Shown here: piece by piece, positions 10,101 to 22,100 of the stretch
Numbering within the stretch: position 1 is the first letter of the stretch
Layout: each line of letters opens with the position of its first letter
From: Silene latifolia
Taxonomy: Eukaryota; Streptophyta; Magnoliopsida; Caryophyllales; Caryophyllaceae
Direction: 5' to 3'
Assembly: GCF_048544455.1 (NCBI RefSeq)
Contig: NC_133526.1
Location: 7,828,001-7,892,000 of the forward strand
DNA: 64,000 nucleotides
Translations under genes and position numbers: made by a program
The notes under the pieces: generated by a model
Database searches by the model: none
What the model saw: the letters and a program-made list of their open reading frames with translations, nothing else
What the model was told of the DNA's origin: nothing

Positions 10101-13100
10101 TTTTATACTTTCGAGTTTTACTTGTTGCTAACTATTTTTTCTCATCGTCTTGTTTGGTGGGATTACTTTTCTGGTTCCAGAATGCGTGAAAGGAAGGAGT
10201 CTGTGACTGTACTATTATGTGGAACTAGTGGTTGTGGCAAGTCTACATTATCTTCATTGCTGGTATTGTTATGTTCTCTCCTATAAAATTAAGTTTATGT
10301 CACTATTGTTACAGTCCTTTTTAAATTGATGCCCACGCGTGTATCTTATGCCGCCAACACTCAACAGTGTAAAATACTTGTGCTCATAATGCTTATTTTG
10401 CCTTAAGATATTAATAACATTGGTATCATTGGTTACTGGACTACCTCAAGTTATGCTTCTCTTCCAATTGATGCTATTAAGTGTTCTACTTACCACTGGA
10501 TTAGTGTTGTGGTATTATTGTTCTATGTTAGCGATTTTTTTTATTGCATAATTGCATGTAAACGTTTCTTTTACTAAAAGCAACTACAAAGATTATCGTA
10601 GTCCACGCGTTGCAGGGCAGCAGGTTGGGAATCACGACAGTTGTGTCAACTGATTCTATACGGCACATGATGAGAAGCTTTGTGGATGAGAAACAGAACC
10701 CTTTGCTGTGGGCTTCTACTTACCATGCAGGAGACTTCTTAGATCCTATTGCCGTTGCAGAAGCAAAGGCTAAAAGGAAGGCTACGAAGGTTACAGTTGG
10801 TCATTCAATTTATAAGGATGGTTTATCCGACAATGTTCTAAATGGGAATTCTGATCATCAAAAGGTTGAAGAGGGTGCAAATAATGCGCAACTGATCAGC
10901 CCGAAACAAATGGCAATTCAAGGATATAAGGCCCAAAGTGAAATGGTCATAGAGAGTCTTGATCGTCTTATTACTGCTTGGGAAGAGCGAAAAGAATCTG
11001 TTATTATTGAAGGGGTACACTTGAGTCTTAACTTCGTGGTGAGTAGTAGTTTTACTTCCTGCATTTTTTTTTTACCCGTTTATAAGTGGAAGCTTTGACT
11101 AATCCACAAATACTGATTTGAGACAGTCCCACATGCGACACCAACTCAAAAGCACATAAATATTTCGGTGGTTCCAGATGTGAGACCGTGTCATACAAGC
11201 ACGTTGCTAACTGTCTTCTTTTTTGTGTAGATGGGGCTTATGAAGAAACATCCGTCTATTGTACCATTCATGATATATATCACTAATGAAGATAAACACT
11301 TGGAAAGGTTTGCTGTGCGAGCAAAGTATATGACTTTGGACCCTACCAAAAACAAATATGTTAAGTACATTAGGAATATTAGAACAATTCAAGAATACCT
11401 ATGTAATAGAGCTGACAAGCATCTTGTACCGAAGATCAATAACACTAATGTCGACAAAAGCGTTGCAGCAATTCATGCCACGCTTTTCAGCAGTCTACGG
11501 CGGCGTGAGGCAGGAGAACAGCTGTTTGATCCTGCCACTAACACAGTGACTGCTGTATATGAGGAGTTCAGGAATCAATGTGCGGCTGATTCTTTGAGCT
11601 CTAAAGGGATGTTTCAACTAATTCAAAGGCAAGGGTCATCAAGACATCTAATGGCTCTTCTTAATAATGATGGTTCGGTTGCTAAGGCTTGGCCAGTCAA
11701 TTCCATTGATAGTAATGGCAAACCGGTTTTGGGAGGCGACAATGAGATAGGAACTCCAATGTATGGACCACTGCAAATAGGCAAGGCAGAACCAGTCAAT
11801 CTTCAGTTTGGTCATTTTGGTTTAAGTGCTTGGCCGAGCGATACTGGGGGCACAAGTCATTCCAGTAGCATTGATGAATCTAAAGCGGATTGGACTGGTA
11901 CTGAGACTGTCGGTAGATATTATTCATCCTCCTGCAGTTCACCGCACATGTCTGATGGGACTGCGAAAGAGGTAACTTTGCACTTATTAGGGTTATTTTG
12001 TTGACTCTCCTTTCCTTGGTATAACCTAGAAGGCTGTGTTACTCAGACACGCCGACACGTGTCGGTGCCCGACACGTGTCGGCGTGTCGGACACGGTTAT
12101 TTGGCGTGAATTTTCCTGTTTTGTGGTCTAAATTGAAGTGTCGAAGTGTCGTGTCGTGTCGAACACCGACACGTGTCTGACACGCGACACAGCAACTAAG
12201 TGAAGTGTCGGAGTAACATAGCTAGAAGGCACTATGTCCCTTTGGCGTAGTTCATTCATTATCAACACCATAATTGATACATCACCCAGTGCTTCAAAGA
12301 CCATGTGTATGCAACCTTGGCCAAAGATTGGAGACGGAAAGTGGATGTTGTTATTAATTAGTATTAAGCCGGCAATTTAGGTAAACAGAAAATTACAATG
12401 TTTTTAAGCTTTTACAAAACCAGAAACGTAAAGCTCCTAAAGAACCAAATGAATGCTTTAGTTTCGTTAGCTTTGCTAAGACTGACTGATTATATTTTAT
12501 ATTTTTTTCTCAGCCCAAGGAAGACTTTTCGGCTTTTGGCAGCGACGAGGAGGTTGATGACCCATCTGAGGTCAGCAGTGATGAGGACCTCAGTGATGAT
12601 GACATGCATACCCAGGAAGAGGTATACCCAATTTTTCCGTTGTATTAACAATGATTGAACATAATTTTTTCCTTGAGGATACCTAAATTCTAATAGCGAA
12701 ATATTCTGTCGAATTTTCTTGTTATTTCTTGCAGTTCTGTCTAATTCACTGTAGTAAAAGTGCTTGTTTGGCCGTTCTTGGCTGTTTTCATTGAAATCAT
12801 CTTCAATAGGCTATTATCAAAATCCTTATTTGTTGTTGGCAGTCTAGAATTCCTTTAGTCGAATATTGTCAAAGTGCTTGTTTCGTTATTTCATAGAAAT
12901 CTTAATGGGCTATTATCAGCTTCCGTAAGTTCCACTTTCTCCATCCCGCCTGGTAACCGCCTCTATTTTGTTAAAAGCCAATTTCATCGACCAAACAAAG
13001 GAAGTTTATTCGAATGTATGTTAGACGAATATCTGAAGAAATGGATTAACTGACGTTATAATGTGCTTTACTCAGATAGAAGGGTCTGTTGACGAGGAAT

Positions 13101-13405
13101 CAACAAAGTCAGATGAAGAGTATGACGATCTGGCAATGCAGGATGAACAGGGAAACGCCTACTTGACTGAGGATGTAAATAATATGAAGAAAGTAGATAA
13201 ATACCAACCAACATTTGACATGTTCTCGAGAACAAGAAGTGAACCGGTAACTGACCTGTTCTACCCTTCCGTGTTTACTAAGATGGATAAGAAGACTATC
13301 CCATCAGGTAATGTCAAGATGAAGAGACGATCTCTCAGCATTCCTGCCTTTGGAACGCATATTACTAATTTTGATGCCCTACTCTCTGAAACCATCGAGA
13401 TTTAG
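7103..13405 (+). CDS. LPA1: LPA1-type P-loop kinase (low phytic acid 1 / 2-phosphoglycerate kinase-like)
   Basis: Seven coding exons: 7103-7261, 9101-9429, 10181-10262, 10616-11038, 11231-11971, 12514-12621 and 13076-13405. They join in frame to 723 residues, close to the family's usual length. The product opens [15 protein letters not shown] and carries [10 protein letters not shown]...GCKARHAFK, then [18 protein letters not shown] Walker A motif GTSGCGKST lies at residues 177-185, followed by [19 protein letters not shown] and [10 protein letters not shown], and an acidic Ser/Glu-rich tail follows. Rice LPA1 mutants have low seed phytate; the exact substrate is unsettled, and the kinase domain resembles archaeal 2-phosphoglycerate kinase. 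All introns are GT-AG. Exon 2 starts at ISKRVFDMV, conserved in the family, which fixes the 9100/9101 border. Introns 1 and 5 hold hAT-like MITEs. Confidence 0.93.
8009..8499. mobile_element. hAT-like MITE, 'ctatgttactc' family, copy 1 (LPA1 intron 1)
   Basis: It begins ctatgttacc and ends ggagtaacatag, so the ends are inverted repeats. It is flanked by gtttgaat on the left and gtttgatt on the right, a near-perfect 8-bp target duplication. The inside has many gacac words and is about 490 bp long. Confidence 0.65.
12034..12221. mobile_element. hAT-like MITE, 'ctatgttactc' family, copy 2 (LPA1 intron 5)
   Basis: The ends ctgtgttactc and gagtaacatag are inverted repeats, and ctagaagg directly repeats on both sides (12026-12033 and 12222-12229), an exact 8-bp target duplication. 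The 188-bp body is rich in gacacg/cgtgtc and can fold on itself. Confidence 0.8.
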
Positions 13406-14066
13406 GCCAACAATTTTGCTTCTAGTATCTACCCCTTTCCCGTCTTAAGCCATCAAGTTATCTTCTCAAAAGAATTGTACCAAAAATGTGTTTCAGCAAT
13501 GTGTTACATACCCTTTGTATAGTGGAAGGTGTTCCGCAAGTTGGCTCCGTGGTTTGATCAATGTTTAGGGTTTCTGATTTCTCAGTTGTAGTCGCTCAGT
13601 TTCCGAGGATATGGTTTGCACTGTTATTACATTTATGTTTTAGGTCAGATCGTATGGTAGTTTAAGGAACGTAGGTTTAAGCAGGTTTAGTGGATGTTGT
13701 ATCAAGTGAATATTTGGAGGCCTGAAGTTCAAGAGCAGAGACGCTGCCCAAAACCGACTGTGATATAACTCGTGTGGGTTTGATGTGCGACCTTGCCGTT
13801 GAAGTGTACAACTTCTTAATTCATGGATGTTACCGTGTTAGGGTACAAAAATGTTGTAGTGGTTTCCAAAAATAAATCACAAACTTACACTTCAGGTACA
13901 TTTTGCATCTAAATGTAAGACAACACGCGTAAAGAAATATCAACAGTTCTATACAAAGAATTTGCATTTCAGTGTTAGCTTACGCTATTACCTAAAATGC
14001 ACCCGGTGATTTTCACGGGTACAAGAATTAGTTTAATTAACAAAAACACAAGAAATATAGATTATT
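13406..14066. other. 3' UTR and intergenic DNA after the LPA1-type gene
   Basis: The first few hundred bases are probably the 3' UTR. No further coding exon, repeat or RNA gene was recognised before the solo LTR and its target duplication at 14067. Confidence 0.4.
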
Positions 14067-14071
14067 ATTCC

Positions 14072-14658
14072 TGTTCCGGGTGTAATTCCGGAGCAGGATT
14101 TGTGACCACGTAAGCTTGTTGAACGATGTTTTTGCTTGACTCTTCCTTTCGCTCTTTCTTGTTTAAGATGAACAAACTGAGGGCTCGGCTTGGTACCGAG
14201 CGTACTCACTCCGACGCTCAAGTCAGTAAACTTAAAGAGATAAGTTGTATGGTACTTGGCAAAGTATATTGTAGAGAGATAAGGGAGTTTATACCAGATT
14301 ATTTAGTGAGTTTTAGGATAGTTTTCGGGATCGTTTTCTCAATGAGGATTGAGGAGTATTTATAGACTTTCACCTTATGTCACGTAGTGGCCAAGTGGCT
14401 AGCAGGTGGAAAGAATGTTCTACCCTCGGCCGAGGAACCCATGGCAGGCCGGCGGGCCTGGTTGACTCCATGCCGAGGGGTCTTGGATATGAGTACGCGG
14501 ATGTGCCTCTCGGCCGGCTAGTTGTCGGGACCGAGACCCAAGTGACAAAGCCAGCCAGTGTGTCAGTTAAAGGTTTCTAATACGTTGACTTCTTTGTGGA
14601 TATCTTTGACCTTCTTCATATGTTGACTCAAATCAGCGAGTGCGAAATACGCCCATCA
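14072..14658 (-). mobile_element. Solo LTR, Ty3/gypsy family, same family as the LTR at 62639-63222
   Basis: It begins tgttccgggtg and ends gcccatca on the plus strand and matches the inverse of the 62639-63222 LTR across its length, including the gcttggtaccgagc-like block, the tataaatact region and the ggccaagtggc block. Perfect 5-bp repeats attcc flank it (14067-14071, 14659-14663). No internal region is present, so it is a solo LTR left by LTR-LTR recombination. The clean target duplication and good match to the other LTR suggest a moderately young insertion. It is a fossil without coding capacity. Confidence 0.9.
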
Positions 14659-14663
14659 ATTCC

Positions 14664-15224
14664 AATCCTCAAAATAAAATAAAGGTTATTAAATACAATA
14701 AGTAACACCGTTTCTTTTAAATATTGCGGTAATAATGTACCGTGTCTCCGCTCAATTGGAAGATTGTACAAAAACAAATGAAAATCTTTGTGAAAATGAT
14801 TACCAACAAGAATTATTCCATTCCCTAAAAAAAGAAATACTACCCACTTAATAATAATGAAAAGTAAAATAGAATAAACCAAGAAAAAGCAAAAGGAGAT
14901 AATGTTTGAAGAGACAGAGAAAAAAAAAAGTGAATTAATAATAGAACAGTTGGTCTCCTTTCAAACGGACTATTATGGCTAAATAAAAAGACGGAATTTT
15001 CAGACCATTTTACAGTTAAATGTGACGACTTTTGAAAAACAAGTTTTCATAAGCGTAATATTTACGGGACCATTATGATTACATATGACTATAAAATAGT
15101 AACAAAATACCGTCTTTTTTTGGAAAGACGGAATGATCCGTCTTAAACAGGAATTTGTGATAATAGAAATGAATGTGTTTAGGTGTGGAAAGCAAGTCAA
15201 ATGATATATTGTCGTATTAATGAA
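14664..15224. repeat. Intergenic DNA with a 'gacgga...ccgtctt' MITE-like repeat
   Basis: Around 14985-15150 the words agacggaatttt, ataccgtcttttttt, gaaagacggaatg and atccgtcttaaac form inverted repeats, like other short repeats in this window (43310-43345, 59165-59340). No gene is seen in this stretch. Confidence 0.4.
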
Positions 15225-16137
15225 ACCTTCACTCAATCACAGTCTCACTGTTTTTTAGTGTTTGCTGTTCGTCACTTGTTCTTCACTCCAACAACAAAAC
15301 ATCACTCAACTCTTCTTCTCCACTCTTGTTATTATTACCTTACTCAGATCCATTTCCAAGGTTTGTTAATTACCTTTTTCATCAATATGTTTTTCACACT
15401 CTTTCTCATTTAATTATACTATATGTTGAATGCATGCTTATTCTTAATTTTGAATTCTAATGTTTATTTTTAATATTCCATGTGAGCGAGCGTCCCTGCT
15501 AACCCTCCCCTAGCTCCGCCACTTATTTGCGCATTTTATACATTTATTTAAGCTGTATTTGAGATATGGTTAGTATTTTTTGGTGAAATGTTACTTAAAT
15601 GGGTTTTTTAAGATAATGTTTTGTTTCCTTTTCTGGGTATTTGTTATTCAGCAAATCTAGCATGAGTACGGACTGTACGGTATGGTAAGCCGGTCATTTG
15701 TTGTCCTTTTGTCTCAGTCAATTGTTGTCGTTTCTATTTTAAGAATGAACTTGATGAGCAATTTGATCATTCACACTCAATTTGTTCCACTTATCATTTA
15801 GTAATTAGTCCCTTCCTCTTTCCTTGGTTTTTGTGCCAAAACCAATGGACAACAATTGGTCGGGACTCAGGGAGTATGATTTTTCTAATATGAAACTCAA
15901 ACCGGCACTCGGATTAGATGACCTGGAAATTAAGATGTTTAATTGTAGTATGTTAGCATACTAGTGTGATTTTGCTGTATGGTTTAAATGTGGGTTTTTG
16001 ATTACAGGTAGTTTTGTAAGGGTTTTGAAGCTACATTTTGAGTATTAGAGATTATTGTTTTCGAAGTTTTATTGGAGGAGATTAATCTGGAAAAGGGTTA
16101 TTGGAAGTATTAGAGTTGGAAAACTAAAAATTGAGAA
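15225..16137 (+). promoter_or_regulatory. ABCG3 5' UTR exons and leader intron
   Basis: A pyrimidine-rich leader (about 15225-15360) ends ccaag before gtttgttaat, a splice donor. The likely acceptor is ttacag at 16002-16007, leaving 130 bp of second leader exon before the start codon at 16138. A Stowaway MITE sits in the intron. This is inferred from splice consensus only. Confidence 0.45.
15680..15876. mobile_element. Stowaway-like MITE in the ABCG3 leader intron
   Basis: It contains cggtcatttgttgtcctttt near the left end and caattggtcgggactcaggg near the right, the two ends of the recurrent Stowaway-like family in this window (tcccggtcatttgttgtcc ... gaccgggacggaggga). It is about 195 bp. 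The left terminus is degraded. Confidence 0.65.
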
Positions 16138-19100
16138 ATGGAAGAAATACAGTCTCAGCCAGATAATTATAGGTCATCATCTTCGTCGGCTAGTAGTCCT
16201 GCCACCAGTAGGGTTCCTTCCAGTAATTTCTTCTATTTAAGGAAACCCGGGTCGCTTAGACAACCCATTTCATTTGAGGATTCTCCTGATTGGGGTGATG
16301 ATACTGATGTTGATGTTAGGGTAGATGAGGGAGTTGATTCAATTAATGTTGCCACTACTCCGGGTTCTCCCAGTTTGTCGAAATTTAATAGTGGGTCACT
16401 GGCTTCTCCGACTGTTCTAGAAGGTACCATCTCTAGGAAAATGGGTGGTGCTTCAATTGTTTGGAAGGATTTAACTGTGATGATTAAGGGTAAACGGAAG
16501 TACTCTGATAAAGTTATAAAGAGCTCAACTGGGTATGCATTGCCGGGAACAATGACTGTTATAATGGGTCCTGCCAAGTCTGGAAAGTCTACCATGCTAA
16601 GGGCTCTTGCAGGTTTGATTTTTCTTATACTTGAGTTGTTTGCAGCTGAGATTGAGCATGATTCTTTGTAGTTAATGTCAAGTTATGAGATTTCCTTTAT
16701 CTTGAACATGTTTTTCTTCTTACCTTGTAGGAAGACTCCCACATTCGGCTAGAATGTACGGTGAAGTATTTATCAACGGAATGAAATCTTACTTGCCATA
16801 CGGATCCTATGTGAGTTCTTAGTGATTAATTTCTACCATTGTTTTCAGTAATTTTCTGATGATTAATTTTAGTGAATGTATTCATCTGCTCATCATTATT
16901 AATTTTTTTTTTTTTTTGATAATCATGTTTTGGGTTATCTCTATATATGTTCATATATCTTTTTTTCTATACGTCTTGTTGCTGCGTATTGACAATTCGA
17001 CATGAAACATTACTTAGAACAGTTCAATCGTACTCAAACATTTATTTGCACAGTTTGAACTTGAAATGTCTCATCAAAGGAACTAACAGATGAATAAAAG
17101 TAAAGATTGCAAATGAAATCATTGGAAAATAATGTCATACTAGTAAATACTGGACACTATCTGCCTGACTTGTTTTTAGACCTCTCTAAATATTTGTAGC
17201 TCCTTTCTCCTTTTCTTTTATTCAAGTATATTAGATTAAGCTCTCTTTAAGATGAAAACCTGTTGACCGTGTAGTTTCATTTGTGGTTCCTTAATGCATG
17301 ACCACACCCAACCAACTCCGTCTCCACCCTAGATTTAGTTTCGACCAAACCCAAGCTCATACCTTACCTCTAGTTACCAAGGACACTTGCCTCTACCTTA
17401 TAGTAGCAGCCAGGGAGAAGATGTGCAGGCACACGGGACTACTTCTGTTTTGCGGTAGAATGGAGCGTGCAAGGATGTGCAAAGGTGGTCACAAGGAGGA
17501 GGGGGGCAAGGCTGAATTCATGGAGGAATGGGTGATTTTACACTTGCATTTTAGTCTGATGCTTATGTCCTGCTCGTGGGTGGAAGGACAAAGAGATGTG
17601 CTTCTGGTTGTTGCTTGTCAGATCTAGTGCGAAGGTGGGTGTCCTTGGGTGATTAGTATCTTCATAGGGTGGAACTGCGTCTGAGAGGTGGTGAGCAGTG
17701 AGGGCGGAGGTGTGCAGGATTAATGCCAGGGTAGGAGATTGACAGGATAAGATCATAGGGAGCTGTATAGTTGACCATTTACCTAGTTGCATGTGTTTGC
17801 ATCAATAAATGATCTAAAAGCACACGTAAACAATTTGTGAGACATGGAACATCTGATTTTATTTTGGTACGGTACCATAAAATTTCGTTTTTGCTTGTAT
17901 AATGCAGGGTTATGTGGAAAGGGAAACAGCGCTGATAGGATCTCTAACTGTGAGGGAGTTCCTCTATTATTCAGCATTGCTTCAACTTCCTGGTTTCCTT
18001 TGTCAGAAGAAGAGTGTCGTGGAAGACGCGTTAATCTCCATGTCTTTGAGTGATTACGCTAACAAATTGATAGGTGGCCACTGCTACATGAAGGGACTTC
18101 GTAGTGGCGAAAGAAGGCGTGTCAGCATTGCTCGTGAGCTTGTGATGAGACCACATATTATATTTATTGATGAACCTCTCTATCATCTTGACAGGTCAGC
18201 TGCTGCTGAACTTTTTTGTGTTTCCACTTTTTATTCTATGTTACTCAAACCTCTCTCTTTCTCTCTGGCATGGATAAAGTTGTAGTTTATGTTTCTTGAA
18301 CTGGCCAGAGAAAAGCCTTCACTATTAGCTGAGATGATGGTAATAGAGGGCGTTCAAAATCATTAAATTTGTGGGCTGTATCAAGAAATATTGGTAATAG
18401 AGGGCGTTCAAAATCATTAAATTTTTATACTAGTGATCTTCGTTCTAAGGAAGATAATTTTCTTCGATATTTATAGATTTGTATTTGGTTTTTTATATTG
18501 TTTGTAGATGTGTGTCTATTATTTATGGAACTAATGTTTCTGTCAAAAAGTTAATTTATGAGTTGTTGTATATCAGTGTTTCCGCACTTCTTATGATGGT
18601 TACGTTGAAGAAGCTTGCGAGCACAGGGTGCACCCTTATATTCACAATATATCAGAGCAGCACAGAAGTCTTTGGCCTTTTTGATCGTATTTGTCTGCTC
18701 TCAAACGGGAACACACTTTTCTTCGGAGAAACACTGGCCTGCTTACAGGTAAAGACATGATTGACTGTTGAATGTTTTGATATAATTACATGCTTTTGTG
18801 GTTTTTGCTCCAGGATTTTTTTTCCCGGTCTATCCTATAAATTACCCAATCCTGTAAATTGCATGAGTTTTCATGTTGGGGTTGTTTGTCATACTACTTG
18901 TTTCTTTATGTCACTTTAAGTGATAATTGCAAATCACTAACTACAGATAATTTTTCTCTCAATTCATTTATTTGAAAAGGGTATAAGATTAGATGCGGCA
19001 TCACGCAGTTAGAGATTTGATGTTTCTGTAACCAACTTTTTTTGGTTTGGTGTTTATCTTTTAAGTTTTATATAAATTCTAGACCTGGCATTGTTCTATA

Positions 19101-22100
19101 AACTGAATGGTCATTATTTGCTAATGAAGCACTTCTCAAATGCTGGATTTCCATGCCCTATAATGCAAAGTCCTTCTGATCACTTCCTGCGAGCAATTAA
19201 TACAGACTTCGATAGAATCATTGCAATGTGTAAGAACTTACAGGTATGGTTCTTCATGTTTTAATTTCTCTCCTTAAGAAGAATGTTCCTAATTAAGTCT
19301 TTTTTATTTTACACAATTAGCTTCCTGTGTGAAACATTTGAGTGTTTTTATCCTAATTTTCTATCTGAATTAGAAAATCATAACCATCCACAGGATGATC
19401 ACGGAGACTTGTCATCAGTGAATATGGACACTGCAGTTGCTATTCGTACTCTTGAAGCAACTTTTAAGTCATCCGCAGATGCTGCCGCTGTTGAGGCAAT
19501 GATCCTAAAGCTCACAGAAAAGGTTTGTTGCTGCTATTTACTCTTGGAGTTATATGGTCTTTATTCACCCTGAAGAAAGGAAAAATAGGTTCATAACCAA
19601 CACATGACAGATAATTGTTTAAAACCCCACTATTATGGAGCCACATTTGTCTTGCTTCGGACTAGTGGTGTTTGTGCTGGCGCGCATGCGGATGCTAGCA
19701 TAAGTTTTTTATTAGTTGAATGTCATCTTCTACACAAAGCAAAGTGGATCACTAAACATGCACTTCTTTTATTGTGAAGTATCATTTGGTCAACGTGAAT
19801 CTTATGGGTCATTTAGAAATAGCCCATGCAGGGGTAAGGCCGCATATTTCCGACCCTCTTTCTCGGCTCGAGTGAGAGTCATTGAGGCACTGGGGTTAAT
19901 TTTATTATCAAATGGTTAGGAACATCTATGAAGTATCTGGTAGGTAAGAGATACCTCACCAATGCATGGTAATGTCACAAATCTTGGGACATAAGTTAAT
20001 TGCTTTTTTATTAGACATTTACTAAAAGGGACAAGTATGAAGTTATCTACATTTTGAGGGCTAAAGTAGAAGCCCAAGGTGAATTCTGATACTGGCAATG
20101 TTTGACCAACAAAAGATATCTCTCTCTCTCTTTTATTTATTTTTCCTTGCAGTCGGAGTTTCAGTGAAGTTGCATAGAAAACCTTGGAGACTGTTGATTT
20201 TCCTCTAAAATTAGATTTTGCCTAATAATTGTAGGTTGTGGTAAGCTAATACATCACATTACCTGGCTTTAAATTTGTCATTCAGGAAGGCCCTCTTTTG
20301 AAAAGTAGAGGAAAGGCTGGCAAGGCGACAAAGATTGCAGTTCTGATATGGAGATCTTTATTAGTGATGTCCAGAGAATGGAAATACTATTGGCTTCGGC
20401 TTGTACTCTTTATGCTTCTGGCACTCTGTATTGGCACTGTTTTCTCTGGCTTAGGGCATTCTTTATCTTCTGTAGTGGTAACTGCTCAAAATCATTCCAT
20501 GTTTATTTTTATTTTCGGTCTTCTTTGGTTCGCTGTTGGTGGAATTCTTTATGGTGGACGAACAATCTTTAGTAGCAATCTTTAGTAGCAATGAGCCAAT
20601 GATGTACCTGCTCTTTTGAAGCTCATCAGTTTTGAAATGTCTAGTAGTGTCACCCTCACTTATTTGGTATCTTTTTTTTTTTCTTGTGACCTGTGTCCTA
20701 TACTTTCCCCTTTTGTCATGGCTTTAGGGGTCGACAAATATTAGTTCGCCAAATTAATTTAGAGATGCAATCGAAAAGTTGCGATGTTTGATCTATCAAA
20801 GAAAATATTTCTTATTATTGTTTTTAAAAAATTGTAGACATTGTATATTTGAGATAATAGCGAATTGACAACATTTCTAACTGTTGTAGACACATGCAGA
20901 CTGGAACTTTACACTCACTATGGTTTAAAGACTTCTAAGTGATTAAAAAAAGTTACTTTGTTGGAATCCAAGGTATTGGTTGTAGGTCGTTTCTCATTTA
21001 ACATATCTGTGTTCGTGTCTTGATTGGCAGGTTAGAGTTGCTGCGATTTTTGTATTTGTGTCGTTTACATCACTTCTAAGCATTGCAGGAGTTACAGCAC
21101 ATATGAATGAAATCAAGGTTAGACCTACAAGACTACCTCTCATTTTTCTCCGTATTTTCTCAAAACTACTGTTTCATTTCTTTTATTCATCTTTTGGAAT
21201 CTTAGTGCTGGCGATTTTTCCTACCAGTTCTTCTATTGCACTTTATCAGTAAAAGAGTTAAAACATCAAGTGATGATAATGTGCAGACATATGCCTGTGA
21301 AGCGTCAAATAAGCATTCTGGACCGATTGTCTTCCTTCTTGGACAACTTCTATCAAGCATCCCTTTCTTGTTCCTGATTGCTATATCATCAAGTCTCGTC
21401 TTCTATTTTCTGATTGGGCTACGAGATGAATTTAGCTTGTTGATGTACTTCGTGTTGAACTTCTTTATGTGCCTTCTGGTCAACGAAGGTTTATTGCTAG
21501 CAGTTGCAGCTGTTCAGCTTGATGTTTTCTGGAGCATTTTGACACTAGTTCTTGTTCAAGTAAGTTGCTTTCTTCTGATTCCTTTAAATAACTAACTGAA
21601 TGAAGCACCGTTCCTCATTGAGAATCATATAGGTAATTAGGCCGTATAGTTATTACTGTATGAAGGCTAGAAATCGTATTTTATAGGTCCCGGTAAACGG
21701 TTTGTTTCTGGTGCACTTTTTGTTAGATCATTTCGAGTATGGGTCAAGTCTTTGTTACTCCAATACTTCACTTAGTTGCCGTATTCCATATCCGATACGT
21801 ATTTTGTCGGATACGATACGACACTTTGTTACTTCATTTTAGACCAAAATATTGAAAATTTCGCACAAAATAGCCGTATCAGATACTCCGATACGTATTT
21901 TGCCGGATAGGAGTAGACGAGTCTGAGTAACATAGGGTCAAGTGCAGGTTTTGGGCCGTTTTGAGTCGGTGGTTCCAAGTTTAATTAATTAAGTCTAAAT
22001 GACTTTTTGATCTCTCATCCTTACCTTGAAATTTTGTATACCGTTGAGGCGTTGATGCTTCTTTATATTATGAATTAGTATCTTGTCGATGTAATTTACT

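Noticed and set aside
17298-17627. 109-residue ORF inside ABCG3 intron 2
   Set aside because: The flanking ABCG3 exons splice cleanly across it, composition is biased, and the translation resembles no protein family; probably repeat DNA in the intron.
20477-20590. Longer ABCG3 exon 7 running past 20477
   Set aside because: The readthrough stays open and hydrophobic for some 35 codons, but the family sequence joins HSLSSVV directly to VRVAAIF at 21031, and gtaact at 20478 is a usable donor.
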